A stretch of DNA of 40,380 bases. It comes from JACQFZ01 sp045810625 (GTDB taxonomy: Bacteria > Pseudomonadota > Gammaproteobacteria > Acidiferrobacterales > Sulfurifustaceae). Positions 1-7,756 of this stretch are shown here, piece by piece (positions within the stretch are counted from its first letter, which is position 1; every line of letters begins with the position of its first letter). Position numbers and translations under genes: made by a program. The stretch lies in NCBI GenBank assembly GCA_045810625.1, contig JBJMVQ010000045.1, positions 1 to 40,380 on the forward strand. Reading direction: 5' to 3'. The notes under the pieces are model-generated. The model saw only the letters and a program-made list of their open reading frames with translations. It had not been told where the DNA came from and did not search any database.

Positions 1-500
1 CAGCCGGGCTACGTGGTTGCGTGTCAGGCACTTTCACCAGGCGGAGCGTTTAAACCTTTCCTCCGCGTCGTCCGCGTCCTCTGCGGTGAATCCGTGGTTC
101 ACGCAGCCGACGACGGCGTTGCGTGCCGGAAACCTCGGGACGCGAAGATTCTCGTTAATCTTTCCTTTGCGTCCTTGGCGGTGAAATCGTTTTATCCAGC
201 CGGGCTCCGTGGTCGCGTGTGAGGCACTTCACCACGCGGAGCGTTTAAATCCTTTCCTCTGCGTCCTCCGCGTCCTCTGCGGTGAATCCGTCGTTCACGC
301 AGCCGACTACGGCGTTGCGTGCCGGAAACCTGAGGGACGCGAAGCTTCTCGTTAATCTTTCCTCTGCGTCCTCCGCGTCCTCTGCGGTGAATTCCGTGGT
401 TCACGCAGCCGACGACGGCGTTGCGTGCCAGGAAACCTCAAGGGGCGCGAAGCTTCTCGTTAATCTTTCCTTTGCGTCCTTCGCGTCCTTGGCGATGAAA
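1..500. repeat. Degenerate ~100/196 bp tandem repeat array
   Basis: No gene is supported here. A motif of the form TTTCCTCTGCGTCC...CTGCGGTGAA recurs at 57-90, 161-186, 253-286, 358-391 and 466-500. The copies at 161 and 466 are degenerate, with GGCGGTGAA or GGCGATGAA ends. A second block, starting near CCGTGGTTCACGCAGCCGAC and ending CTCGTTAATC, separates motifs at about 91-160, 287-357 and 392-465. A larger unit of about 196 bp (1-196) starts again at 197 with CAGCCGGGCT. The repeat runs to the 3' end of the minus-strand pilT-like gene. The CTGCGGTGAA motif is also the right arm of the palindromic elements at 9043-9317, so both belong to one family. Function is unknown. Spacers are not unique, so this is not CRISPR. 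Confidence 0.85.
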
Positions 501-525
501 ACGAATATTCTTCGTCGTCGGCGGA

Positions 526-1653
526 CTAGGCGAAGCCGTCGAGCTTGAGCTTGAGGTCGGTCGCGCTCGTCGCGTTTTGCAGCGCCGTCTCCTCGTCGAT
601 GTGACCCTGCTTGACGAGGTGGAAGAGCGCGGTATCGAAGCTCATCATGCCTTCCGCGGCCGTTCCTTTGCGGATCAAGTCGCCGAGCTCCTTGATCTTG
701 AGCGGATCGAGGATCAGCTCGCGCGCGAGGGCGGACATCGTCAGCACCTCGCACGCCACGATGCGGCCGGCGCCGTTCTTGCGCGGCATGAGCCGCTGGC
801 TCACGACGCCGCGCAGGTTCTGCGCGAGTTTTGCGCGCATACTGGGCTGCGCTTCCGCGGGGAACGTCGAAATGATGCGCGACACCGTCTCCGCCGCCGC
901 CGGCGAGTGCACGGTCGAGAACACGAGGTGGCCCGTTTCCGCCGCCATCATCGCCGTCTCGATCGTTTCCGGATCGCGCATTTCGCCGAGGAGAATCACG
1001 TCCGGGTCTTCGCGCAGCACCGCGCGCATCGCATCCGCGAAGCTGTTCGTGTCGATGCCCACTTCGCGCTGCGTGATGATCGATTTCTTTTCGGCGAACA
1101 AAAATTCGATCGGATCCTCGATCGTAACGATGTGATCGCTGCGCGTGTTGTTGATCTCGTTGATCAGCGCGCCGAGCGTCGTCGACTTGCCCGAGCCGGT
1201 GGCGCCGGTGATCAGCACCAGACCGCGTTCGAACTGAATGAAGCCGGTAACGATGTCGGGCAACCCGAGCTCCGCCGGCGTCGGGATGTTGGTGTTGATC
1301 ACGCGCAGCACCATACCGATCGAACCGCGCTGATAGAACACGTTGGCGCGCACGCGCCCGATGTCCTTGAAGCCGATCGAGAGGTCGACCTGATGCTGCT
1401 GCTCGAACTGGGCGATGAGGCGCGCCGACATCATCGTGCGCGCGAGCCGCTCCATGAAGTCGGGTGGGAACGGCGGAATTTCGCGCACCGCGCGCAGCTG
1501 ACCGTCGACGCGCAGGATCGGGTGATTACGCGAGCGCAGGTGGATGTCCGAGGCCTTCAGTCGCACCGCGAGCGCCAGCACCTGGCCGAGCACCTTCAAC
1601 GGGTCGGCGCCGGATGCGGCGGCCGGCGCGGCTGCCTTGTTCGCTTCGCTCAT
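526..1653 (-). CDS. pilT: PilT/PilU-family type IV pilus retraction ATPase
   Basis: A 375-residue cytoplasmic AAA-type secretion ATPase of the kind that powers pilin disassembly and pilus retraction in twitching motility. It has the PilT/VirB11 layout. An N-terminal PAS-like domain (about 20-125) contains ASDIHL and an FYQRGSIGMVLR segment. The ATPase core follows, with Walker A GATGSGKST (150-158), an Asp box IEDPIEF (179-184), Walker B DPDVILLGEMRD (216-227) and a His box ending STVHS (about 250). The C-terminal FDTALFHLVKQGHI...DLKLKLDGFA resembles both PilT and PilU, so the paralog is not certain. No other pilus gene lies in the window. The start is ATG at 1653. The stop lies about 25 bp from the repeat array, so the array may contribute to its mRNA 3' end. 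Confidence 0.9.
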   Translation of the reverse strand: MSEANKAAAPAAASGADPLKVLGQVLALAVRLKASDIHLRSRNHPILRVDGQLRAVREIPPFPPDFMERLARTMMSARLIAQFEQQHQVDLSIGFKDIGRVRANVFYQRGSIGMVLRVINTNIPTPAELGLPDIVTGFIQFERGLVLITGATGSGKSTTLGALINEINNTRSDHIVTIEDPIEFLFAEKKSIITQREVGIDTNSFADAMRAVLREDPDVILLGEMRDPETIETAMMAAETGHLVFSTVHSPAAAETVSRIISTFPAEAQPSMRAKLAQNLRGVVSQRLMPRKNGAGRIVACEVLTMSALARELILDPLKIKELGDLIRKGTAAEGMMSFDTALFHLVKQGHIDEETALQNATSATDLKLKLDGFA

Positions 1654-1790
1654 AGATGGAACCGAGGGGGTGGTTTCTCGGCCTAAGTGTAGTCGAGCCG
1701 ATCGCCCTCGCTAGCGCGCCAGTTTGGGATCTGCGTCGACCGATCGCGGTCGCCCTTCGCGAGGATCAGCGCCGGCGGTGCGGCGATCTG

Positions 1791-2015
1791 TCAGGTCTTT
1801 TTGAGGAGAAAGCGGAAGACGCCGGCGGTTTCCACCGCCTCGAGCAACTCGTGGCCGCTTTGCACGGCGAACGCTTTGAAATCGAGCATTGACCCCGGGT
1901 CCGTTGCCAACACCTGTATGGTTTGCCCGCTCTGCATCGTGTTGATCGCCTTTTTGGTTTTTAGAATCGGTAGCGGGCAATTGAGGCCACGGACATCGAG
2001 TTCCTGATCTGCCAT
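1791..2015 (-). CDS. tusA: TusA/SirA-family sulfur carrier protein
   Basis: A 74-residue protein of the TusA (SirA/YeeD) family. These small cytoplasmic proteins carry sulfur as a persulfide on one cysteine. That cysteine is Cys13 in the signature LNCPLPILKTKKAI, preceded by the typical LDVRG strand. The rest, including LATDPGSMLDFKAF and the C-terminal FRFLLKK, fits the alpha/beta fold and the usual length of 70-80. An AGGAAG ribosome-binding site lies 7-8 bases before the ATG. In sulfur oxidisers TusA paralogs hand sulfur to the Dsr or Hdr-like pathways, whereas in E. coli TusA serves tRNA thiolation. The adjacent sox genes favour a sulfur-oxidation role here, but that is inference: the gene is divergent from them and a tRNA role cannot be excluded. 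Confidence 0.9.
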   Translation of the reverse strand: MADQELDVRGLNCPLPILKTKKAINTMQSGQTIQVLATDPGSMLDFKAFAVQSGHELLEAVETAGVFRFLLKKT

Positions 2016-2083
2016 TTAATCGCTTCCTGTAGCTATGACGCGGCCGTCCGGACAGGGCACGCGCGGTGATAATGACGCCTTAG

Positions 2084-2089
2084 TATAAT
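2084..2089 (+). promoter_or_regulatory. Candidate -10 box upstream of bepA-sox
   Basis: A perfect TATAAT lies in the tusA-bepA intergenic region, about 130 bases before the bepA start. No convincing -35 hexamer is found 16-18 bases upstream, so this is only a possible promoter for the bepA-soxXYZA genes. Confidence 0.25.
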
Positions 2090-2219
2090 GAACGGCTCCG
2101 CCAGCCGGCAGCCGGGCGGGCGGCCCGGCCCTGATGAGCGGGGAAAAACGCCACTTCCGTCAGCGTTTCACGCCCAGCGAACGTTTTTAATTTGCCGATC
2201 CAGCCGCCATACTATTGAG

Positions 2220-3653
2220 ATGATGAAACCCCTTTTGGCCGCCCTGTTAGCGCTCCTTATCGCGGCTACTGCGCCCGCACGGGCGAACCCGATCAACCTC
2301 CCCGACCTCGGCGATGCCTCGGGTGCCGTCATCTCTCCATCGCAGGAACGCAAACTCGGCGAAGACCTGATGCGCCGCGCGCGGCGCAGTCTTGCCGTGC
2401 TCGACGACCCCGAGGGCACGACCTACGTGCAAAGTCTGGGTCAGCGCCTGGTCTCCCACAGCGACAACCCCGGGACGAATTTTCGCTTCTTCCTGGTGAG
2501 CGACCCCACGATCAACGCGTTCGCGATTCCGGGCGGTTTCATCGGCGTCCACACCGGGCTCCTCCTCGCGGCGGAGAACGAAGCCGAGCTGGCGTCCGTG
2601 TTGGCGCACGAAATCGCGCACATCACGCAGCGCCACATCCCCCGGATGCTCGCGGAGGAGCAGCGCACCATGCCGGCGATGGCGGCGCTGCTCGCCGCCG
2701 CGCTGCTCGCGGGCCGAGGCGGCGAAGCGGCCCTCGCGCTCACGAGCGCCACGATGGCGCAGAAGGGGCTCAACTTCACGCGCTCGTCCGAAGAAGAGGC
2801 GGACCGGATCGGCATCCGGCTGCTTTCGGAGAGCGGCTTCGACCCGCGCGCCATGCCGGCGTTTTTCGAACGCATGCAGCGGATCAACCGCCTGAACGAA
2901 TCGAATCTACCGGAATTCCTCGCGACCCACCCCGTCACCACGGCGCGCATCGCCGATTCGCGCGCCCGCGCCGAGCAGTTCACGTACCGGCAGGTTCCGG
3001 ACAGCGTCGATTTTCAGCTCGTCCGCGCGCGGCTGCGGGCCAACGCACCGGGCGATGCCGCGGATATCGCGCGCGGCTTCGCGAACAATATCGCGGAAGG
3101 CAAGAGCACGAATATGGACGCCGAGCGCTACGGCTACGCGCTCGCGCTGCTGCGCGCGCGCCAGTACGACACGGCCCGCACGGTTGCGCGCAGGCTCGCG
3201 GACCACGCACCGGACAATATGTACTATCGGGTCGTGCAGGCCGAAATCGAAATGGCGAGCGGCCGCACCGACACCGGCCTGCAAATGTACGCTAACGCCT
3301 ACAAGCGCTCCCCGTCGTATTATCCGCTGGCCATCCGCTATACGAGCGCGCTCATACGCGCGAAGCACGAGCGCGAAGCGGAACCGATCATCCGCGCCGC
3401 GATCGCGCAACGGCCGGACGATCCGTTGTTGTACGATCTCCTGAGCCAAGCGACCGGCGCGAACGGCAAGGTTCCCGAGTCGCACCAGGCGCTCGCGGAA
3501 CATTACTATCTGAACGGCGACCTGAACGCCGCCATCGAGCAGTTGCAGCTCGCCAGCCGCTACGCCGGCAACAATTTCTATTTACAATCGAGCCTCGAAG
3601 CTCGCATCCAGGCCATAAAAGAAGAAGTCGCGCTGGTTTCTCAAAAAAAATAA
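2220..3653 (+). CDS. bepA: BepA-like M48 periplasmic metalloprotease with TPR domain
   Basis: A 477-residue exported zinc protease like E. coli BepA (YfgC), which assists or degrades LptD and BamA during outer-membrane assembly. A cleavable signal peptide (about 1-22, hydrophobic LLAALLALLIAA then APARA) is followed by the M48 domain, with zinc motif HEIAH at 130-134 and a third ligand in SEEEADRIG (about 191-195). The C-terminal half is built of TPR-like helices (about 270-470). The start is placed at ATG 2220 (or the next codon, 2223), because the frame opens upstream only with non-signal residues and the signal peptide begins here. It ends 11 bases before soxX, so it is probably co-transcribed with sox. 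A housekeeping quality-control gene at the head of a sox operon is unusual but plausible, since all the Sox products are exported. Confidence 0.9.
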   Translation: MMKPLLAALLALLIAATAPARANPINLPDLGDASGAVISPSQERKLGEDLMRRARRSLAVLDDPEGTTYVQSLGQRLVSHSDNPGTNFRFFLVSDPTINAFAIPGGFIGVHTGLLLAAENEAELASVLAHEIAHITQRHIPRMLAEEQRTMPAMAALLAAALLAGRGGEAALALTSATMAQKGLNFTRSSEEEADRIGIRLLSESGFDPRAMPAFFERMQRINRLNESNLPEFLATHPVTTARIADSRARAEQFTYRQVPDSVDFQLVRARLRANAPGDAADIARGFANNIAEGKSTNMDAERYGYALALLRARQYDTARTVARRLADHAPDNMYYRVVQAEIEMASGRTDTGLQMYANAYKRSPSYYPLAIRYTSALIRAKHEREAEPIIRAAIAQRPDDPLLYDLLSQATGANGKVPESHQALAEHYYLNGDLNAAIEQLQLASRYAGNNFYLQSSLEARIQAIKEEVALVSQKK

Positions 3654-3664
3654 CGGTTGGAAGG

Positions 3665-4066
3665 ATGGTCAAACGCACGATATGGGCGATCGTCGGCGGC
3701 ACGGCGCTGATTTTGGCGCCGTCGATCCGGAGCCTCGCCGCCGGCCAGGCTCCCGACGAACAGACCTGCCGCGACGAAGCGGCGCTCGCGGACGCGCCCG
3801 CGTCCGTGCAGGGCGGCTGCATCGCCGTGCACCGGCGCAAGGGCAACTGCAACGCCTGCCACCTGATTGCCGGCGCAACTTCCGGTAACATCGCACCGCC
3901 GCTCGCTGCGATGGCGCAGCGGTTCCCGGACCGCGAGCGGCTGCGGGCGCAGATCGAAGACCCGCGCCGCGCAAATCCCGCGACCGTCATGCCGCCGTTC
4001 GGCGCGCATCGAATCTTGACGCCGGAAGAAATCGACAAGGTGGTCGATTTTCTGCTGACGCTGTGA
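3665..4066 (+). CDS. soxX: SoxX, c-type cytochrome of the SoxAX complex
   Basis: A 133-residue periplasmic monoheme cytochrome c. With SoxA it oxidatively couples thiosulfate to the SoxY cysteine and passes the electrons to downstream cytochromes. A signal peptide covers about 1-26. The heme site is CNACH (Cys62, Cys65, His66), and VMPPFG supplies the probable distal Met109, followed by the typical LTPEEIDKVVDFLLTL end helix. Two further cysteines (Cys35 and Cys52) precede the heme site and could form a disulfide. It begins 11 bases after bepA behind a GGAAGG ribosome-binding site. It overlaps the longest frame of soxY, although the real soxY start is farther downstream. The next genes soxY, soxZ, soxA and soxB confirm the identity. 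Confidence 0.95.
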   Translation: MVKRTIWAIVGGTALILAPSIRSLAAGQAPDEQTCRDEAALADAPASVQGGCIAVHRRKGNCNACHLIAGATSGNIAPPLAAMAQRFPDRERLRAQIEDPRRANPATVMPPFGAHRILTPEEIDKVVDFLLTL

Positions 4067-4095
4067 ATCCCCGTAATTCGGGAGGAAATGAAATC

Positions 4096-4572
4096 GTGGT
4101 CAAGTTGAATCGAAGAGTTTTTCTGAAGGGCATTCTCGCTTCTGCGCTCGCACGGCTCGCGGGCGCCGCCGTGCTGGTCGGCCCGTTGCGCGCATTCGCC
4201 GCAGAATGGCCGCGCGACGCGTACTCGGCAAAAACGGTCGACGAGGCGCTGAAGAACCTGTACGGCACGAACGCCGTCGCCACGTCGAGCGAAGTGAAGA
4301 TCCGCGCGCCGCTGCAGGCGGAGAATGGCGCCGTCGTCCCGGTCGCCGTTTCCACGACGCTGCCGGACGCGCAGGCCATCAGCATCATAGTCGATAAGAA
4401 CCCGGTGCCGCTCGTGGCGCACGTCAACCTAACCCCGGACGCCGTTCCTTTCTTCGGCACCAACATCAAGATGGCATCGACCTCGGACGTGCACTTCGTC
4501 GTGCGCGCGGGCGGCAAGCTCTACGGCGTCAAGCAGAACATCAAAGTCACCGTCGGCGGCTGCGGCGGCTGA
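4096..4572 (+). CDS. soxY: SoxY, sulfur-compound carrier subunit
   Basis: About 158 residues. SoxY carries the sulfur intermediate covalently on the cysteine of its mobile C-terminal arm, seen here as the terminal GGCGG. A Tat signal is visible at the N-terminus (NRRVFLKG followed by a hydrophobic stretch and AFA), as expected for a protein exported folded together with SoxZ. The start is set at GTG 4096, because GGAGG (4081-4085) lies 10 bases upstream. An upstream in-frame ATG at 4063 would overlap soxX and put an extra 11 residues before the Tat motif. SoxZ follows 20 bases downstream and encodes its heterodimer partner. Confidence 0.95.
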   Translation: MVKLNRRVFLKGILASALARLAGAAVLVGPLRAFAAEWPRDAYSAKTVDEALKNLYGTNAVATSSEVKIRAPLQAENGAVVPVAVSTTLPDAQAISIIVDKNPVPLVAHVNLTPDAVPFFGTNIKMASTSDVHFVVRAGGKLYGVKQNIKVTVGGCGG

Positions 4573-4592
4573 GCGTCGAGGAGGATTCGATT

Positions 4593-4904
4593 ATGGCGAT
4601 GAAGATGCGCACCAAAACCACGAACGGCGAAACCGAAGTCGTCGTTCTCGTCGATCATCCCATGGAAACGGGCCAGCGCGTCGATCCAAAAACCAAAGAG
4701 AAGATTCCCGCGCATTTCATCCAAAAGCTCGTCTTTAGCCTGAACGGCAAAGACGTGGCGGTCGCCGACCTCGGCACCGGCGTCTCCAAGGACCCGCTCG
4801 TGAAGATCAAGTTGCGCACCGCGAAGCCCGGCGACCGGGTGAAGGTCAGCTGGAGCGACAACAAGGGCGAAACCGGCGAAAAAGAAATCGTCGTCGGCGC
4901 ATGA
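4593..4904 (+). CDS. soxZ: SoxZ, partner of the SoxYZ carrier
   Basis: A 103-residue immunoglobulin-like protein that forms the SoxYZ heterodimer and presents the SoxY arm to SoxAX and SoxB. Family hallmarks are the early VLVDHPMETGQRVD segment, IPAHFIQKLVFSLNGKDV and the end VKVSWSDNKGETG. It has no signal peptide, as is usual, because it is carried out by the SoxY Tat signal. A GAGGA ribosome-binding site precedes the ATG. The stop overlaps the soxA start (ATGA at 4901-4904), which indicates translational coupling. Confidence 0.96.
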   Translation: MAMKMRTKTTNGETEVVVLVDHPMETGQRVDPKTKEKIPAHFIQKLVFSLNGKDVAVADLGTGVSKDPLVKIKLRTAKPGDRVKVSWSDNKGETGEKEIVVGA

Positions 4905-5794
4905 CTACACGACGCCGACTCTCGGCTTGGCTCGGCGCGCCGGCACTGCTCGCGGCGCTCGGATTCGCGCTCGCCGGCACGTGCGCGCATGCCGACCCGG
5001 CGACCGATCTCAAGCAGTTTCGGCAGTTCTTCAAAAAGAAATTCCCGAGCGTCCGCTTCGACGACTTCGCGAACGGCATCTACGCGCTGCCGGCGATGGA
5101 CGATTACCGGATGCAATGGGAGAGCCTGAGCGACTTTCCGCCGTACGAGCTCGGCCTCGATGAAGGACGCCGGGAGTGGGAAACGCCGTTCAAGAACGGC
5201 AAGACGTATGCGAGCTGCTTCATCAATGACGGCAAGAACATTGCGCAGCATTATCCCTACTGGCACGAGGCGTCGCGCCAGGTTCGTACCGTCGAGATGG
5301 ACCTGATCGATTGCGTAAAACGCAACGGCGAGACGCGGCGGTTCACGACGGCCGACCTGAACGCGGACACCAAAGCCCGCGAGCAGCTGGCGAATCTGAC
5401 CGCAGCGTTCTACGAGATGTCCAAGGGCCAGCGCATCGAGATCGACCTTTCCGACCCGGGTGCGGTCGAAGCGTACGAGGAAGGCAAGCGCTTCTGGTGG
5501 TCGCGGCGCGGGCAGCTCAACTTCTCGTGCGCCAACTGCCACATGGATCTCGCCGGCAAGAATCTTGGCGGCAACCAACCGCTGTCTGCGGCGCTCGGCC
5601 ATCCGGTCGGCTGGCCTGCGTACCGCACGGTATGGGGGCACCTCGAAACCGTTCACTACCGCTACGCTACCTGCAACTCGCAGGTGCGCGCCAAATCGGC
5701 TCCGATCGGCAGCCGCATTTATAACAACCTGCAGCTCTACGAGACGTATCTCAGCAGCGGGCTGCCGCTCATGGCGCCGTCCGTTCGAAATTAA
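4901..5794 (+). CDS. soxA: SoxA, catalytic cytochrome subunit of SoxAX
   Basis: A 297-residue periplasmic protein that, with SoxX, conjugates thiosulfate to SoxY. A signal peptide spans about 1-31 (ends CAHA). Only one heme motif is present, CANCH (Cys210, Cys213, His214), so this is the monoheme SoxA type. In the N-terminal cytochrome-like domain the second heme site of diheme SoxA is replaced by single cysteines (Cys106, Cys138), which could form a disulfide. The active-site cysteine that binds heme and forms the persulfide is Cys258 in CNSQVRA, and the protein ends in the family-typical LPLMAPSVRN. It is coupled to soxZ by a 4-base overlap. Confidence 0.95.
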   Translation: MTTRRRLSAWLGAPALLAALGFALAGTCAHADPATDLKQFRQFFKKKFPSVRFDDFANGIYALPAMDDYRMQWESLSDFPPYELGLDEGRREWETPFKNGKTYASCFINDGKNIAQHYPYWHEASRQVRTVEMDLIDCVKRNGETRRFTTADLNADTKAREQLANLTAAFYEMSKGQRIEIDLSDPGAVEAYEEGKRFWWSRRGQLNFSCANCHMDLAGKNLGGNQPLSAALGHPVGWPAYRTVWGHLETVHYRYATCNSQVRAKSAPIGSRIYNNLQLYETYLSSGLPLMAPSVRN

Positions 5795-5961
5795 TTGAGC
5801 ACCCGCCCCTGCCGTTTGACCTGCGCCGTTGATCGTCCTGCCACCCTTCTTCCCCGGGTTTTCCGGGCGCGGACGCAAACCACTCTTTTTACTGACTAAA
5901 TCACGGCCGGCGCCCTGGCAGCACCCGGCATAGACTTACCGATAGCGCCCAACGCACCCCT

Positions 5962-7689
5962 ATGAACCTCTCGCGCCGCGAATTCCTCCAGTTGATCGCG
6001 CTCGCCGCCGCCGGCGCCGGACTCGGCGGGTGCCAGCACGGGCGCACGACGCGGTCTTCGGGGCACGATCTGTACGACATCGAGCCGTTCGGCAATGTCA
6101 CGTTGCTTCATATCACCGACTGCCATGCGCAGCTCCTGCCGATCTACTTCCGCGAGCCGGCGGTGAATATCGGCGTCGGTGAGGCGAGCGGCCGGCCGCC
6201 GCATCGGGTCGGCGATGCGCTGCTCCAGTACTACGGCATCCCGCGCGGCACGCCCGAGGCGTACGCGTTGACGCATCTCGACTTCGAAGAGGCGGCGCGA
6301 CGCTACGGCAAGGTCGGCGGCTTCGCGCATCTCGCGACGCTCGTCAAACGCCTGCGCGCTTCTCGCCCGGGACGCACGCTGCTCCTCGACGGCGGCGACA
6401 GCTGGCAGGGATCGGCGACGGCGCTCTGGACACGCGGACAGGACATGATCGACGCGCAAAAGCTGCTCGGCGTCGAGATGACGACGGGGCACTGGGAATT
6501 CACTTACGGCGCGCCGCGCGTGCAGGAAGTCATCGCGCGCGACTACCAGGGGCGCATCGAGTTCCTCGCGCAAAACGTGAACGATGCGACCTGGGACGAA
6601 CGGGTGTTCACGCCGTATGCGCTGCGCGAGGTGAACGGCGTACCGGTCGCGGTCATCGGACAGGCATACCCGTACACGCCGATCGCCAATCCGCGCTATT
6701 TGATACCGGACTGGACGTTCGGCATTGAAGAAGAACGTTTGCAGGAAACCGTTGACGCGGCGCGCGGCAAGGGCGCGCACGTCGTGGTGCTGCTTTCACA
6801 TAACGGCATGGACATCGACCTGAAGGTCGCGAGCCGCGTACGCGGTATCGACGTCATCCTCGGCGGGCACACGCACGACGCCGTGCCGGCGCCGGTCTTG
6901 GTGCCGAACGGCGGCGGCAAGACGCTCGTCACCAATTCGGGTTCACACGGAAAATTTCTGTCGCTGCTCGATCTCGACGTGCGCGCGCGACGTGTCGCCG
7001 ACTTCCGGTACCGGCTGCTGCCGGTGTTCGCCGATCCGCTGCCGGCCGATGCCGACATGGCGGCGCACATCGACAAGGTCCGCGCGCCGTATCGCGAACG
7101 ACTCGAAAAGCGGCTCGCGGTGACGGAAACGCTGCTTTATCGCCGCGGCAACTTCAGCGGCACGTTCGATCAGCTGATCGTCGACGCGATGCTCGAAGTA
7201 CTTGGCGCCGAGATCGCGCTTTCACCGGGTTTCCGTTGGGGCACGACGCTCCTGCCGGGCGATGCGATCACGTTCGAACGTGTGATGGATCAAACCGCCG
7301 TCACGTACGCCGATTGCGTGGTCGACGAGCTTACGGGCGAGCAGCTCGCCGCAATTCTCGAAGACATCGCCGACAATCTTTATAACCCCGATCCCTACTA
7401 TCAACTCGGCGGCGACATGGTACGCGTCGGCGGGCTGACGTACACGATCGACCCAACGCAGCCGCACGGCCGGCGGATATCCGACCTCGCCGTGCGCGGC
7501 CGACCGCTCGTCGCCGGCAAGCGCTACAAAGTCGCGCATTGGGCGTCCGTTCAGCCGCACGCCGAGCCGGCGCCGCCGATCTGGGACATCGTCTCCACCT
7601 ATCTGCGGGACCGGAAGTTCGTACGCGTCGGACGACCGTACACACCGCGCCTGCGCGGCGTCGGCGACAACGCCGGCGTTGGCATTTGA
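5962..7689 (+). CDS. soxB: SoxB, S-sulfosulfanyl-L-cysteine sulfohydrolase
   Basis: A 575-residue di-manganese enzyme that hydrolyses the terminal sulfone from SoxY-bound thiosulfate and releases sulfate. A Tat signal SRREFLQL opens the protein. Metal and catalytic motifs are HITDCHAQLLP (Asp53, His55), LLDGGDSWQGSA, the SoxB-specific TTGHWEFTYG in place of the GNHEF of 5'-nucleotidases, LSHNGMD and GGHTHD. The 5'-nucleotidase C-terminal domain follows, up to RKFVRVGRPYTP. It lies 167 bases after soxA with no obvious ribosome-binding site, so it may have its own promoter or be reached by read-through. No soxCD follows in the window, so complete eight-electron oxidation is not shown here. Confidence 0.95.
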   Translation: MNLSRREFLQLIALAAAGAGLGGCQHGRTTRSSGHDLYDIEPFGNVTLLHITDCHAQLLPIYFREPAVNIGVGEASGRPPHRVGDALLQYYGIPRGTPEAYALTHLDFEEAARRYGKVGGFAHLATLVKRLRASRPGRTLLLDGGDSWQGSATALWTRGQDMIDAQKLLGVEMTTGHWEFTYGAPRVQEVIARDYQGRIEFLAQNVNDATWDERVFTPYALREVNGVPVAVIGQAYPYTPIANPRYLIPDWTFGIEEERLQETVDAARGKGAHVVVLLSHNGMDIDLKVASRVRGIDVILGGHTHDAVPAPVLVPNGGGKTLVTNSGSHGKFLSLLDLDVRARRVADFRYRLLPVFADPLPADADMAAHIDKVRAPYRERLEKRLAVTETLLYRRGNFSGTFDQLIVDAMLEVLGAEIALSPGFRWGTTLLPGDAITFERVMDQTAVTYADCVVDELTGEQLAAILEDIADNLYNPDPYYQLGGDMVRVGGLTYTIDPTQPHGRRISDLAVRGRPLVAGKRYKVAHWASVQPHAEPAPPIWDIVSTYLRDRKFVRVGRPYTPRLRGVGDNAGVGI

Positions 7690-7726
7690 CGTGCGCGGCA
7701 GTTCAGATGGTGAGGATTTCTCAGGC

Positions 7727-7756
7727 ATGCGTCTTGCACCGTTGTTGAGCCAGTGA
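7727..7756 (+). other. Possible 9-codon upstream ORF before the HD-GYP gene
   Basis: ATG at 7727 opens a short frame reading MRLAPLLSQ. Its TGA overlaps the GTG start of the next gene (GTGA at 7753-7756). TGAGGA lies about 10 bases upstream of this ATG, whereas the GTG itself has no clear ribosome-binding site. Translation of the HD-GYP gene may therefore depend on coupling. Only the sequence pattern supports this. Confidence 0.3.

Noticed and set aside
1..500. CRISPR array
   Set aside because: The repeats are long, degenerate and spaced irregularly, and the intervening blocks are themselves repeated, not unique spacers.
1..548. Several small plus- and minus-strand frames in the window-start array
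   Set aside because: They consist only of the repeat and share the same low-complexity translations; no start site or domain supports a gene.
577..1686. Long plus-strand frame opposite the pilT-like gene
   Set aside because: It is the antisense of a clear ATPase gene and is rich in Arg and His, typical of a GC-rich shadow.
2088..2219. Upstream in-frame ATG for bepA at 2088
   Set aside because: It would place 44 polar residues before a good signal peptide that starts at 2220.
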